The position numbers and the translations under genes were made by a program. 64,000 bases of DNA from Sphingopyxis sp. GTDB lineage: Bacteria > Pseudomonadota > Alphaproteobacteria > Sphingomonadales > Sphingomonadaceae. The stretch covers positions 67,779 through 131,778 of the forward strand of contig JAEMRT010000006.1 in NCBI GenBank assembly GCA_016463225.1, given 5' to 3'. Of the stretch, positions 17,188-25,512 are shown piece by piece. The notes under the pieces are model-generated. The model searched no databases. It was not told the DNA's origin and was given only the letters and a program-made list of their open reading frames with translations. Every line of letters begins with the position of its first letter. The first letter of the stretch is position 1.

Positions 17188-18351
17188 ATGGACATCCAGC
17201 AAAGCCGACAATCGGACGAAGCAGATCTGCAGCGCGCCTATGTCCATCTCGCCGAGGCCCAGCGGCTCAGCCATACCGGTAGCTTCACCTGGGACTTCGA
17301 CAGGGGCGAGCTTCTCTGGTCCGAGGAATTGTGCCGCATTTTCGAATTTGATCCGGCAACGACCGTCACCACCGACCGCGTCGGACAATATGTGCATCCG
17401 GACGACCTGCCGGCGTTCGCCGCTGTGCTGGAGGGAGCCGCCGCGGGCCGCGACATCGATTTTCCGTACCGGATCATTACTGCGAGCGGTGTGCTCAAAC
17501 ATTTGCATGCCGTTGGCCATCGCATCGAGCATGACGCCGATCGGCCCGTCATCATTGGTGCGGTCCAGGATGTGACCGAGCGGAGGGTCGCCGAGGAAGC
17601 GTTGAGCAGGGCGCGCGCCGAGCTAGCGCATGTAGCGCGCGTTGCTACGTTGAGCGCGTTGACGGCGTCGATCGCGCACGAAGTCAACCAGCCGCTGACA
17701 TCGCTCGTGACCAATGCCAGTACCTGCCTGCGCATGCTGGCTGCCGATCCGCCGAACCTCGAGCTCGCGCACACAACCGCGCAGCGTACGATCCGCGATG
17801 CCAATCGCGCATCCGACGTCATCGCACGCCTGCGGGCGATGTTCGTCCGGAAGGACGGAGCCGTTGAAGCGGTGGACGTAAACGGGGCGGCAGCCGAAGT
17901 TCTCGCCCTTTCTTCCAGCGAGCTGCAGCGGACGCAGGTCGATCTGCGATCGGACTTCGCCAGCGACCTGCCGAACATCCGCGGCGATCGTATCCAGCTT
18001 CAGCAGGTCGTTCTGAACCTCGTTCTCAATGCGCGGGATGCGATGCTTGCGGTCGATAAGCGGCCCCGGACGCTTAAAGTTTCCACGAAGGTCGACGACA
18101 CCGGCCAGGTTCTTCTCTCGGTTCGCGACGCGGGGAGTGGAATAGCGCCCGATCGGCTCGATCGGCTCTTCGACACCTTTTTCACAACCAAGAGCGAAGG
18201 CATGGGCGTAGGCCTGTCGATCAGCCGGTCGATCATTCAGAGCCACGGCGGGCGGCTTTGGGCCGCAAACAATGCCGACGGGCTTGGCGCTACATTCTCT
18301 TTCTCGATCCCGCTAGCTGGCGCGGACGGCGAAGGAACGCACGATGACTGA
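17188..18351 (+). CDS. PAS-domain sensor histidine kinase (cytoplasmic)
   Basis: This 387-residue kinase has no membrane segment. A PAS domain (about 25-130: SHTGSFTWDFDRGELLWSEE, YVHPDDLPAF, GAVQDVTERR) precedes the dimerisation domain with the phospho-accepting histidine in SIAHEVNQPL near residue 155. The ATPase domain follows, with N-box LVLNARDAM, G1 box VRDAGSGIA and G2 box GMGVGLSISRSII. Its 3' end overlaps the next gene by eight bases, giving a three-gene kinase-receiver-FixJ operon. The upstream region holds CCTACGTATACC and a GGTG/CACC inverted repeat, possible sites for the LuxR-type output regulator. Confidence 0.94.
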   Translation: MDIQQSRQSDEADLQRAYVHLAEAQRLSHTGSFTWDFDRGELLWSEELCRIFEFDPATTVTTDRVGQYVHPDDLPAFAAVLEGAAAGRDIDFPYRIITASGVLKHLHAVGHRIEHDADRPVIIGAVQDVTERRVAEEALSRARAELAHVARVATLSALTASIAHEVNQPLTSLVTNASTCLRMLAADPPNLELAHTTAQRTIRDANRASDVIARLRAMFVRKDGAVEAVDVNGAAAEVLALSSSELQRTQVDLRSDFASDLPNIRGDRIQLQQVVLNLVLNARDAMLAVDKRPRTLKVSTKVDDTGQVLLSVRDAGSGIAPDRLDRLFDTFFTTKSEGMGVGLSISRSIIQSHGGRLWAANNADGLGATFSFSIPLAGADGEGTHDD

Positions 18352-18727
18352 ACGCAATCTTGTGTCGATCGTCGACGACGACGAATATGTGCGCGAGGCC
18401 TTGCCCGACCTGCTGCGCTCGTTCGGCATCGACGCCAAGCCCTTTTCTTCGGCCGATGAGTTCCTTGCATCGACTTCGCTTGATCGGACGGGTTGCCTCG
18501 TGCTCGACGTCAACATGCCCGGAATGACCGGACCTGAGCTGCAACGCGAACTCACCCGGCGTCGCTGTGCTATTCCAATCGTCTTCATCACCGCCAATGC
18601 CGACGAGGATCTAGGTCCGAAGCTGATACGGCGCGGCGCCAGTGCTTTTTTGAAGAAGCCGTTCAGCGAGGCGGTCCTCATCGGCGCGGTCAATGATGCG
18701 CTCGCCTCCGATCGGAATCTGCTATGA
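18344..18727 (+). CDS. Single-domain response regulator (stand-alone receiver)
   Basis: This 127-residue receiver has no output domain: VSIVDDDEYVREALPDLL, the phospho-accepting aspartate in LVLDVNMPG near residue 51, IVFITANAD and the conserved lysine in FLKKPF near 103. The gene overlaps the kinase by eight bases and the following regulator by four (ATGA). With two receivers for one kinase it could act as a phosphate sink or intermediate, competing with the FixJ-type partner. That role is inference. The sequence is close to the downstream receiver, suggesting duplication. Confidence 0.92.
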   Translation: MTERNLVSIVDDDEYVREALPDLLRSFGIDAKPFSSADEFLASTSLDRTGCLVLDVNMPGMTGPELQRELTRRRCAIPIVFITANADEDLGPKLIRRGASAFLKKPFSEAVLIGAVNDALASDRNLL

Positions 18728-19413
18728 TGCCCACGGATGCAGAACGTCAGCCACGGGGGCTTTCTATGGCAAAAAGTTCCGGCCTGCCAGATACGACGCT
18801 CACGGTATTCGTCGTCGACGACGACGAATACATCCGTGAGGCACTCGAAACCGCGATCGAAGTGGCGGGCTGGCGCCCGCGTTCCTTCGCCTCGGCCGAA
18901 TTGTTTCTCGCATGCCCGCCGGCAAGCGGCGCAAGCTGTCTCGTTCTCGACGTCAACATGCCGGGCTTGGGCGGGCTCGATCTTCAGAAGGCGATCGCCG
19001 ATGAACGCGCGGACATGCCGATCATCTTCATCACCGGTATTGGCGATATTCCGACCTCAGTGCGCGCGATGAAAGCCGGGGCGGTCGAGTTCCTGACCAA
19101 GCCGTTCGAAGAGCCGGTCCTGCTCGATGCCATTCGCGCGGCGCTTGAGCGGAGCCAGGGGATGGTGGGAGACCGGAGCAGATTGCAGGAGCTTCGCGAA
19201 CGCTATGCGGTCCTTACTTCCCGGGAACGTGAGGTCATGGATGGCGTTGTGTCGGGTCGCATGAACAAGCAGGTGGGCGGGGATCTGGGCATTACGGAAA
19301 TCACCGTAAAGAAGCACCGCGGAAGGGTGATGGAAAAGATGCGCGCCCGGTCCTTGGCGGAGCTTGTCAACATGAGTGCGAACCTTGGGCTTTCTCCCTC
19401 GGGTAGGCGATAG
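18724..19413 (+). CDS. FixJ/NarL-type response regulator
   Basis: This 229-residue DNA-binding response regulator has a receiver (about 17-135: VFVVDDDEYIREALE, LVLDVNMPGLGG, FITGIGDIPTSVRAMKAGAVEFLTKPF). The C-terminal LuxR/GerE helix-turn-helix is at about 160-215 (LTSREREVMDGVVSGRMNKQVGGDLGITEITVKKHRGRVMEKM). The start at 18724 overlaps the preceding stop (ATGA). An internal ATG at 18769, directly before the receiver, is an alternative. Likely targets are its own operon or the divergent epoxide hydrolase gene; neither is proven. Confidence 0.93.
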   Translation: MMPTDAERQPRGLSMAKSSGLPDTTLTVFVVDDDEYIREALETAIEVAGWRPRSFASAELFLACPPASGASCLVLDVNMPGLGGLDLQKAIADERADMPIIFITGIGDIPTSVRAMKAGAVEFLTKPFEEPVLLDAIRAALERSQGMVGDRSRLQELRERYAVLTSREREVMDGVVSGRMNKQVGGDLGITEITVKKHRGRVMEKMRARSLAELVNMSANLGLSPSGRR

Positions 19414-19541
19414 AGACCGCTGCGGACAATCTTTAGATGGCCGCGATGGGTCAATTGGTGGTGGGCCCACCTTCAAATGCAATTCCGCTTTGGACGTAGC
19501 CCTGGGAAAGACGGAAAATCTGGGATCGGCTAGACGCCTCA

Positions 19542-20009
19542 TCAATGATTATGCGACGGCCCATCCGCGGTCACGTCAGCTAAGTTCGGGACGATGAAGG
19601 ACACGGATCTGCCGGTCAGGATCTTGTGCTCGGGCGTCGCCAGCTCGATCAATATTTTATGGGGTCCGGCAGGAAGCCCGTTCACGACGACAGCGCCATT
19701 GTCACCGGCGTCCGCCCACCGCCAAGGCAAGTCGTCGACGCTGACGTGAAGATGGCCCGCGCGTGGCGAGACATCGACGGCGCTTGCTCCAAAGACCGGC
19801 AAGATGCGAAAATGGTTCGTCCGATAGGGAATGATGACCGCGCCCCGGGTGAGCGGACCGGCAAGCGGGGGATCGACGAACAACTCGGCAGCCGGTTCGT
19901 TGCTTATCGGCACGAATTGCGAAGCTTCGCGTCCGGCATCCATCGGCTGCGCGGCTGCGGTCGTGGCCAACATCGAACAGAGCACAGCATAGAGGGCGGT
20001 GCGGATCAT
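19542..20009 (-). CDS. Secreted protein of unknown function (DUF6130-like)
   Basis: This 155-residue protein has a clear Sec signal peptide (MIRTALYAVLCSMLATTAAAQP). The mature part is beta-rich, with RTNHFRILPVFGASAVDVSPRAGHLHVSVDDLPWRWAD and LPAGPHKILIELATPEHKILTG. The histidine-containing GHLHV strand and the closing AGPHKI element recall the periplasmic DUF6130 family; I am not certain of that assignment. The start at 20009 overlaps the cupin stop by four bases (20006-20009), so the two are co-translated. A role in periplasmic binding of a small molecule or metal is possible, not shown. Confidence 0.8.
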   Translation of the reverse strand: MIRTALYAVLCSMLATTAAAQPMDAGREASQFVPISNEPAAELFVDPPLAGPLTRGAVIIPYRTNHFRILPVFGASAVDVSPRAGHLHVSVDDLPWRWADAGDNGAVVVNGLPAGPHKILIELATPEHKILTGRSVSFIVPNLADVTADGPSHNH

Positions 20010-20443
20010 CGCGATTTCTCCTGCATTCCCGTTTCGCTTGTTGGCACCTCTGCAGGAATGAGCAGTGGCTTGCCTTTTTCGACGATATAGGTCGCAAGTT
20101 CGGCGCCGTTGCTGGCGGTGCGATTGCGCGCCATATGCGCGACGCCCGCAGGCACGAAAAGAACCTGGCCGGCCGTGACGGTGACTGGCGGTTGACCCTC
20201 GAGCTGATATTCGAGCGTCCCCTCGATGATGTAGATGACTTCCTCGCCGGGATGGCGATGCCATGGTGCCACCGCACCCGGGGCAATGTCGATGCGCGCC
20301 TGGATGGTTTCGCGGCCCGCGATCGACAGGTCGTGCCGCTGCAGGTCGGTGCGCGTGACGCCTGCGGGCGTGGGAGTTGCAGCAGATGCCGCGCCAGTCG
20401 TCAAAAGGATGACGGCAAATAAATTTGAGATTGCGTGCTTCAC
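20006..20443 (-). CDS. Secreted cupin-domain protein
   Basis: This 145-residue protein has a signal peptide (cleavage near ASAATP, residue 22) and one cupin barrel. The metal-ligand motif is WHRHPGEEVIYIIEGTLEY near residues 62-80; the second motif VPAGVAHMARN near 97 contains the remaining histidine. Export plus a complete set of histidine/glutamate ligands suggest a periplasmic metal-binding cupin. Its substrate is unknown. It overlaps the downstream secreted protein gene and follows a DUF2798 gene by one base. Confidence 0.88.
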   Translation of the reverse strand: MKHAISNLFAVILLTTGAASAATPTPAGVTRTDLQRHDLSIAGRETIQARIDIAPGAVAPWHRHPGEEVIYIIEGTLEYQLEGQPPVTVTAGQVLFVPAGVAHMARNRTASNGAELATYIVEKGKPLLIPAEVPTSETGMQEKSR

Positions 20444-20444
20444 C

Positions 20445-20675
20445 TTAAGCCTCCTTGCCGATGACCCGGTCGATCCGGGCCTGCAAACGCGGCCCGATCA
20501 GAAGGATCGCGGGAATGACGATCACATAGGCGATCGCCCAGGAACGCAACCATGTCCCGACAAAGCCGGTCGCAAAACCGAGATTGAGCGCGAGGAGGGT
20601 GAAGGAAATAATCCCGGTTGTCACGATCCCCATCAAGAGGGCGAAGGCGATTTTTCGTTTCATTTGGATGTTCAT
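20445..20675 (-). CDS. DUF2798 small membrane protein
   Basis: This 76-residue protein has two transmembrane helices (about 8-34 and 40-62), separated by GFVGTWLRSW and ending in the basic segment RLQARIDRVIGKEA. Length, helix spacing and the LRSWAIAYVIVIPAILLIGP region match the DUF2798 family, of unknown function. It is the first gene of a short unit with the cupin and DUF6130-like genes. Confidence 0.85.
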   Translation of the reverse strand: MNIQMKRKIAFALLMGIVTTGIISFTLLALNLGFATGFVGTWLRSWAIAYVIVIPAILLIGPRLQARIDRVIGKEA

Positions 20676-20710
20676 GATCCAGATCCTTATTCATCCGCAG
20701 CTTGGCGGCA

Positions 20711-20751
20711 AAAACCGCCGCGCCATGCCATGGCACAGGCGCGACGGTTTT
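20711..20751 (-). terminator. Intrinsic terminator after the ohr-type gene
   Basis: AAAACCGCCGCGCC (20711-20724) pairs with GGCGCGACGGTTTT (20738-20751) with one mismatch. The structure begins nine bases after the organic-hydroperoxide-resistance gene stop. Read on the minus strand the stem is followed by TTTTT. It is probably bidirectional in effect. Confidence 0.8.
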
Positions 20752-20759
20752 GGGGTGGG

Positions 20760-21170
20760 TCAGACGATGTTGATGTCGACCGCGATATTGCCGCGCGTCG
20801 CCTTCGAATAAGGGCAGATCTCATGCGCGCGGGCGGTCAGCGTTTCGGCGGTTCCGCGGTCGATGCCGGGCAGGCTGACGTTGAGGCGCGCGATCAGAGA
20901 AAAGCCCCCATCGTCGAGCGCAAGATCGACTTCGGCTTCGATGGCGGCGTCGGCAGGCAGCCGCAATTTGTGTTCGCTGGCAGCCTTGCCAATTGCGCCG
21001 AGGAAGCAGGCCGACCAGCCGGCCGCGAACAGCTGTTCTGGATTGGTGCCGGTGCGGTTCGATCCGGGCGGCGACAGCGCGATATCGAGTTCGCCGTCCG
21101 AGCTGCGCGACGCGCCGTCGCGGCCGCCGGTGGTGTGGGTTTTTCCGGTATATACGATATTTTGTGACAT
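20760..21170 (-). CDS. ohr: Organic hydroperoxide resistance protein (Ohr/OsmC family)
   Basis: This 136-residue thiol peroxidase reduces organic hydroperoxides. Both catalytic cysteines are present: GWSACFLGA near residue 55 and EICPYSKATRGNIAV near 120. The N-terminus VYTGKTHTTGGRDGASRSSDG and the ALSPPGSNRTGTNPEQLFAAG segment are typical of Ohr rather than OsmC. An SDR gene ends upstream 28 bases away in the same direction, so the two are likely co-transcribed. No MarR-type OhrR regulator lies nearby. Confidence 0.94.
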   Translation of the reverse strand: MSQNIVYTGKTHTTGGRDGASRSSDGELDIALSPPGSNRTGTNPEQLFAAGWSACFLGAIGKAASEHKLRLPADAAIEAEVDLALDDGGFSLIARLNVSLPGIDRGTAETLTARAHEICPYSKATRGNIAVDINIV

Positions 21171-21197
21171 GATTTTACTCCTGCTAGGCTTCGGGGA

Positions 21198-21992
21198 TCA
21201 AGCGGCCAGATATCGGGCCGCGGGGGTGCTGGTGGACAATTCGCCCGCCATGGCCTGCCGGGCCGCCTCGAAGGCGTCCCAGCGGGATTCGTCGTGAAGA
21301 CTGGGGATGGTTGCGAGCTCGCCGCGCGCGAGGCCGGCCAGCGCGGCGTCGACGAGCTGGTCGGCGCGCATGACGATCTCGCCAGGCAAATGCTCGACGG
21401 GGGTTCCCGCGATGTCCCAGAAATCGGTCGCGGTCGCGCCGGGCAGGACGACCTGCACGTGAACACCGGTGTTATCGAGTTCGCGGTGCAAATTCTGACT
21501 GAAGGCGAGAACGAACGCTTTCGTCCCGCCATAGACGCCGTTGAGCACCTCGGGCGCTACTGCAACGATCGACGCGATGTTGACGATCGTGCCGCGGCCG
21601 CGCGCGACGAAGGCGGGCACGACCGCATAGGTCAGGCGCATCAGCGCCTCGACATTGAGCGACACCATCGCGCTCATCGTGTCGACGTCGGCGTCGAGGG
21701 CGCGAGCGGTCGAGCCGATCCCGGCATTGTTGACCAGCAAGGTGATGCTGCGGTCGTTCGCGAGCCGCGCTTCGATCAGGCGCAGACTGCCGGGGTTTGC
21801 AAGGTCGGCGGGCAGCGTGTCGATTTTGCGGCCGGTGGCTTCGCGGATCGCTTGTGCCACGCGCTCGAGTTTGGTGGCGTTGCGCGCGACAAGGATCAGG
21901 TCATAGCCTTGGCGAGCCAGGCGATCGGCGTAAAGCGCGCCAATTCCACTCGACGCTCCGGTAATGAGGGCAGTGCCCTTTGCTTCGTTCAT
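21198..21992 (-). CDS. Short-chain dehydrogenase/reductase
   Basis: This 264-residue classical SDR has the NAD(P)-binding motif TGASSGIGALYADRLA, LLVNNAGIG, the catalytic Ser in NIASIVA and the YxxxK motif YGGTKAFVLAF near residue 155. The arginine after the second beta strand (VARN) suggests NADP(H). The C-terminal region (EHLPGEIVMRADQLVDAALAGLARGE) resembles the YqjQ/DltE-like group. The substrate is unknown. It lies between ohr and a LysR-type regulator gene. Confidence 0.9.
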   Translation of the reverse strand: MNEAKGTALITGASSGIGALYADRLARQGYDLILVARNATKLERVAQAIREATGRKIDTLPADLANPGSLRLIEARLANDRSITLLVNNAGIGSTARALDADVDTMSAMVSLNVEALMRLTYAVVPAFVARGRGTIVNIASIVAVAPEVLNGVYGGTKAFVLAFSQNLHRELDNTGVHVQVVLPGATATDFWDIAGTPVEHLPGEIVMRADQLVDAALAGLARGELATIPSLHDESRWDAFEAARQAMAGELSTSTPAARYLAA

Positions 21993-22129
21993 CGTTCTTC
22001 CTTTCCAACAAGGGATGGATGCCGACCGGCCGTGATGGACGGGGCGGACCAGAACGATTTAGTCGTGCGGGAAAATGCCGGTAGCGGGCGAAAGCGAGAG
22101 CGAGCCTCTCAATCGCGGCAAGGGTCGGG

Positions 22130-23032
22130 TCAGGGGCAGTCGAAACCCGTGCATGCGGCGCGCAGCCGCGGCGTCGCCCAGTCGATGAAGGCGCGCACCT
22201 TTAGCGGCAGCAGTCCCTGGCGCGGATAGACAATATGCACAGGGCGCTGCTCGCTGTCGCCGCCGGGGAGTACACGAACGAGCGCACCCGACTGGATCTG
22301 CCCCGACAGCTGATAGTCAAAGAGGCGCGCGATCCCGACCCCGCCGAGCGCCGCCGCGAGATTGCCTGCGGCGCTGTTGACGGCAATTCGCGTCCGCGGC
22401 GCGCAGATCATATCCTCGCCGTCGATGCGGTAGGTCCAGAACATTTGCCGGGTGCCGAACAGGATACCATCGTGCGCGGAAAGTTCGCGCGGGTCGGTGG
22501 GCGTGCCGTGCCGTTCGAGATAATCGGGGCTCGCACAGGTGATCAGGCGAAACTCGCCTGTCTTGACCGCATAGAGAGCGCTGTCGGCCAGATGGCCGAG
22601 GCGGACGGCGACGTCGATATGTTCATCGACCATATGGGTGCGCCGGTCGGAGGCGATGAGGTTCAGGGTGACTTCGGGATATTCGGCCATGAACGACAGC
22701 GCGATCGGCGTCACATGGCGCGCGCCGAATTCGACCGGCATGGTGACCGTCAGTTCGCCGCGCGGAGTGCTATATTCGCCCGATGCGCGCCGTTCCGCCT
22801 CGTCGAGGTCGGCAACGATCCGCCGCGCCGCCTCGACATAATCGCGCCCGGCATCAGTGAGCTGGATATTGCGGCTGGTGCGGACGAGGAGATTGGTGCC
22901 GAGATGCCGTTCGAGTTCGGCAACCTTGCGGCTGACGCTGGGGAGCGGCGCATTCAGCTTGCGGCTCCCCGCGGACAGGCTGCCCGCGTCGACGACCGCC
23001 AGAATGACCCGCATGGCATCGAGCCGATCCAT
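22130..23032 (-). CDS. LysR-family transcriptional regulator
   Basis: This 300-residue LysR-type regulator has an N-terminal winged helix-turn-helix (MDRLDAMRVILAVVDAGSLSAGSRKLNAPLPSVSRKVAELERHLG) and a substrate-binding domain from about residue 90. The start at 23032 follows a GGGAGAGGGA stretch, and longer extensions are not LysR-like. It is transcribed toward the SDR and ohr genes and may regulate them. It is of the CrgA/DmlR-like subgroup, judged by DRLDAM and the C-terminal KVRAFIDWATPRLR. Confidence 0.93.
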   Translation of the reverse strand: MDRLDAMRVILAVVDAGSLSAGSRKLNAPLPSVSRKVAELERHLGTNLLVRTSRNIQLTDAGRDYVEAARRIVADLDEAERRASGEYSTPRGELTVTMPVEFGARHVTPIALSFMAEYPEVTLNLIASDRRTHMVDEHIDVAVRLGHLADSALYAVKTGEFRLITCASPDYLERHGTPTDPRELSAHDGILFGTRQMFWTYRIDGEDMICAPRTRIAVNSAAGNLAAALGGVGIARLFDYQLSGQIQSGALVRVLPGGDSEQRPVHIVYPRQGLLPLKVRAFIDWATPRLRAACTGFDCP

Positions 23033-23117
23033 CTGCTTCCCTCTCCCGCCTTGGACGATGATAGCGGAAATTATCTGATCGTGACAGCGTCGAGCGCCTA
23101 CCGTGGGCGTCTCGAGC

Positions 23118-23152
23118 AAACACCCGCCATCGGCAATCGATGGCGGGTGTTT
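23118..23152 (-). terminator. Intrinsic terminator after the tautomerase gene
   Basis: AAACACCCGCCAT (23118-23130) and ATGGCGGGTGTTT (23140-23152) form a perfect 13-bp stem with a nine-base interval that can add two more pairs. It begins 21 bases after the tautomerase stop. It separates that gene from the downstream LysR gene. Confidence 0.8.
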
Positions 23153-23172
23153 CGAGGTATCCTTGACGAAAC

Positions 23173-23409
23173 TCAGCCCGGGGGACCAGCGAGCTTCTTG
23201 CGATATTCTGCGACGGGCATTCCGCCCCAACCCCAATCTTCCATCTCGACCTCCTGGAAGATGACCCAGGTCCATTCGGGGGGCTTTTTGAGCACATCGA
23301 ACAGGACCTGGCTCATACCCTTGTAGATCGCGGCTTTCTGCTCGGGGGTTACGTGATCGACACCGGCTTCGGTGCCTTCCTTGGTGACCTGTACGGTTAC
23401 GATCGGCAT
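23173..23409 (-). CDS. Tautomerase-family protein (4-oxalocrotonate tautomerase superfamily)
   Basis: This 78-residue protein begins with the catalytic proline after the initiator methionine (MPIVTVQVTKEG), followed by VTPEQKAAIYKGMSQVLFDVLKKPPEWTWVIFQEVEMEDWGWGG. This resembles the MSAD/CnbG-like small tautomerases. It probably tautomerises or hydrates an unsaturated keto acid. The start at 23409 follows GAGGAGA and puts proline at position 2, as activity requires. It lies 25 bases after an SDR gene in the same direction. Confidence 0.92.
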   Translation of the reverse strand: MPIVTVQVTKEGTEAGVDHVTPEQKAAIYKGMSQVLFDVLKKPPEWTWVIFQEVEMEDWGWGGMPVAEYRKKLAGPPG

Positions 23410-23434
23410 GATCTGTCTCCTCGCTCTCGCCGGA

Positions 23435-24145
23435 TCAGTGGCCGGCTGACTGGCCGCCATCGACATGAAGGATTTCGCCCGTCACGAAACCGGCGCTTTC
23501 AAGATACAGCACGGCCTCGACGATGTCCGAAATATCGCCCATGCGGCCGACGGGATGCAGCGCCGACAGGAAATCATGGGTTTCGGGGGTGTGCATCGGC
23601 GTCTTGATCACGCCCGGCGATACGGCATTCACGCGGATACCACGTGTCGCATATTCGATTGCGAGGCTTTTGCTCGCGGCGTTGATGCCGCCCTTCGACA
23701 GCGAAGCGAGGACCGACGGCACCTGCGACAGGGCATGATCGACGAGGCTCGTCGTGATGCTGACGATGTGGCCGCGGCCGAGCTTTTCCATCGCCGCAAT
23801 CGCAGCCTGGGTGATGTAGTAGAAGCCGTTGATGTTGGTCGAAACGACATCGGCGTATTGCTTCGCGCTGTAATCGGTAAACGGACCGGCGAGGAAAATG
23901 CCGGCGTTGTTGACCAACGTGTCGACGCGCCCGAATGTTTCGATCGCTGCGGCGATCACGCGCGGACCGGTTTCGGGGTCGCCGATATCGCCGGCGATCG
24001 TCAGCACGTCGGGATTGTTCGACGGCTGGATCGAGCGCGACGTGGCGACGACGCGATAGTTGCGATCGAGATAGGCGCCGACGAGCGCGGCGCCAATCCC
24101 CTGCGATGCGCCGGTAATGACGACGACTTTCTTTCCGTTGCTCAT
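23435..24145 (-). CDS. Short-chain dehydrogenase/reductase
   Basis: This 236-residue SDR has TGASQGIGAALVGAYLD near the N-terminus, VNNAGIF, Ser in SITTSLVD, and a C-terminal region FVTGEILHVDGGQSAGH typical of the classical family. The active-site tyrosine is not in its normal place: the segment reads VPSVLASLSKGGINAASKSLA, where SLSKGG occupies the usual YxxSKGG position, with serine instead of tyrosine. Catalysis may be impaired or changed. The start at 24145 gives the standard MSNGKKVVVITGA. It is followed by the tautomerase gene. Confidence 0.88.
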   Translation of the reverse strand: MSNGKKVVVITGASQGIGAALVGAYLDRNYRVVATSRSIQPSNNPDVLTIAGDIGDPETGPRVIAAAIETFGRVDTLVNNAGIFLAGPFTDYSAKQYADVVSTNINGFYYITQAAIAAMEKLGRGHIVSITTSLVDHALSQVPSVLASLSKGGINAASKSLAIEYATRGIRVNAVSPGVIKTPMHTPETHDFLSALHPVGRMGDISDIVEAVLYLESAGFVTGEILHVDGGQSAGH

Positions 24146-24295
24146 GATATTTGACCTTTCTTTGAATGAATGCGGGCCAAATTTCATTGGTCCGGCCGGC
24201 GCAATCCGCGTCGACAGGACCTATCTAAGGAAGGTCGTTTTCCGTGATAATACAGCTATATTGACAGACATCATGCCGATTAACGGCATAATAGC

Positions 24296-25225
24296 CTAGA
24301 GCGTCCGAGCATCGAGAGCTAACCGGTTGAACGCGGCACGCAGCCGCGGCGCCGCGAAATCGATGAAGGCACGGACCTTCGGTACGGCCCGGCGCCCAGC
24401 CGGAGTCAGCAGGTGCGCCGGCTGGACCGACGGCTCGGCGTCGGCGAGCACGACCTGCAGCCGCCCCGCCTTCACTTCGTGCGCGACATGATAGGAATAG
24501 ACGCGCGTCAGCCCGCCGCCAGCCACCGCCGACGCCACCGCTGCGCGCACGCTGTTGACGATGAGGCGGGGCGCGAAGTGAACCGTCCGCGCGGCGCCGG
24601 ATTTGCCGGCGGCGGCGAAGGCCCAGGATTCCAGCCCGAAATGGGTCAGCGATATGATCTGGTGCCCGACGATATCGCCGGGGGCTGCGATCGGTGGATG
24701 CTGCGCCAGATAATGCGGCGCCGCAACGATGACCCGGCGTACCCCGTCTCCGACCCGCGTTGCGAGCAGCGACGAGTCAGGGAGCTCCGCGACCCGCAGC
24801 GCGATATCGACCCCTTCGTCGATCAGGTTGACGGACCGGTCGACCAGAAGCAGGCGCGCCGTGACCAGCGGATAGGCATCGAGGAACTCATCGAGGATGG
24901 GGCGCAATATTTCCTCGCCGCTGATTGGCGGCGCGGTGAGCGTCAGCAGCCCGCGCGGTGCGGCGCGCTCGCCCCCGGCGAGCAGATCGGCCTCCTCGAG
25001 CTCGGCAAGGATGCGGCGGCACGATGCCGCATAATGTTGGCCTGTGTCGCTGAGGCGGATGCTGCGGGTCGTACGATGCAGCAGTTCCGCGCCCACATGC
25101 GCCTCCAGCGAAGCGATCGCGCGGCTGATCGCGGTCGGCGAACGGCGAAGGCGACGCGCGGCGCCAGCGAGGCTGCCCTCGTCAACCGCCGTCACAAAAA
25201 TCTTCATCGCATTGATGCGGTCCAT
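24296..25225 (-). CDS. LysR-family transcriptional regulator
   Basis: This 309-residue LysR-type protein has the helix-turn-helix MDRINAMKIFVTAVDEGSLAGAARRLRRSPTAISRAIASLEAHVG and an effector domain from about residue 90. It is upstream of, and in the same direction as, the SDR-tautomerase pair, separated by 150 bases. That interval contains an AT-rich promoter-like segment, so local regulation of the pair is plausible. It belongs to the same subgroup as the LysR protein encoded at 22.1 kb. Confidence 0.93.
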   Translation of the reverse strand: MDRINAMKIFVTAVDEGSLAGAARRLRRSPTAISRAIASLEAHVGAELLHRTTRSIRLSDTGQHYAASCRRILAELEEADLLAGGERAAPRGLLTLTAPPISGEEILRPILDEFLDAYPLVTARLLLVDRSVNLIDEGVDIALRVAELPDSSLLATRVGDGVRRVIVAAPHYLAQHPPIAAPGDIVGHQIISLTHFGLESWAFAAAGKSGAARTVHFAPRLIVNSVRAAVASAVAGGGLTRVYSYHVAHEVKAGRLQVVLADAEPSVQPAHLLTPAGRRAVPKVRAFIDFAAPRLRAAFNRLALDARTL

Positions 25226-25338
25226 TGCCCATCCGAACGCAGGTTCAATTCGTCGATGCTACATGCGACTGCAGGATCGGTCGAGCGTTGAACGTCCGCT
25301 TCAACTCCATGCCGCCGCCTACCGGACCTGTCGCTATC

Positions 25339-25503
25339 GGCCGATGTTGTTGAAAAAGTCGGCCCACAAAAGAGGGTTGAAACATCGTTACGTGAACAGC
25401 CCCTCGTGAGCAGGATTGATTCAACGCCCGAGCAATTCTCGCCCGAACGATTCAACGGCACGGAATAAAATTACGAGCTCCGACTTTTTCAACAACATCG
25501 GCC
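25339..25503. repeat. 165-bp MITE-like element with perfect 24-bp terminal inverted repeats
   Basis: The first 24 bases (25339-25362, GGCCGATG then TTGTTGAAAAAGTCGG) are the exact reverse complement of the last 24 (25480-25503). The interior of 117 bases has no open frame of note. The termini match 20 of 22 positions of the left end of the damaged IS at 28699, so this is probably a non-autonomous relative. The right end is only ten bases from the stop of the M23 peptidase gene. No target duplication is evident. Confidence 0.85.
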
Positions 25504-25512
25504 AGTTCCAGA

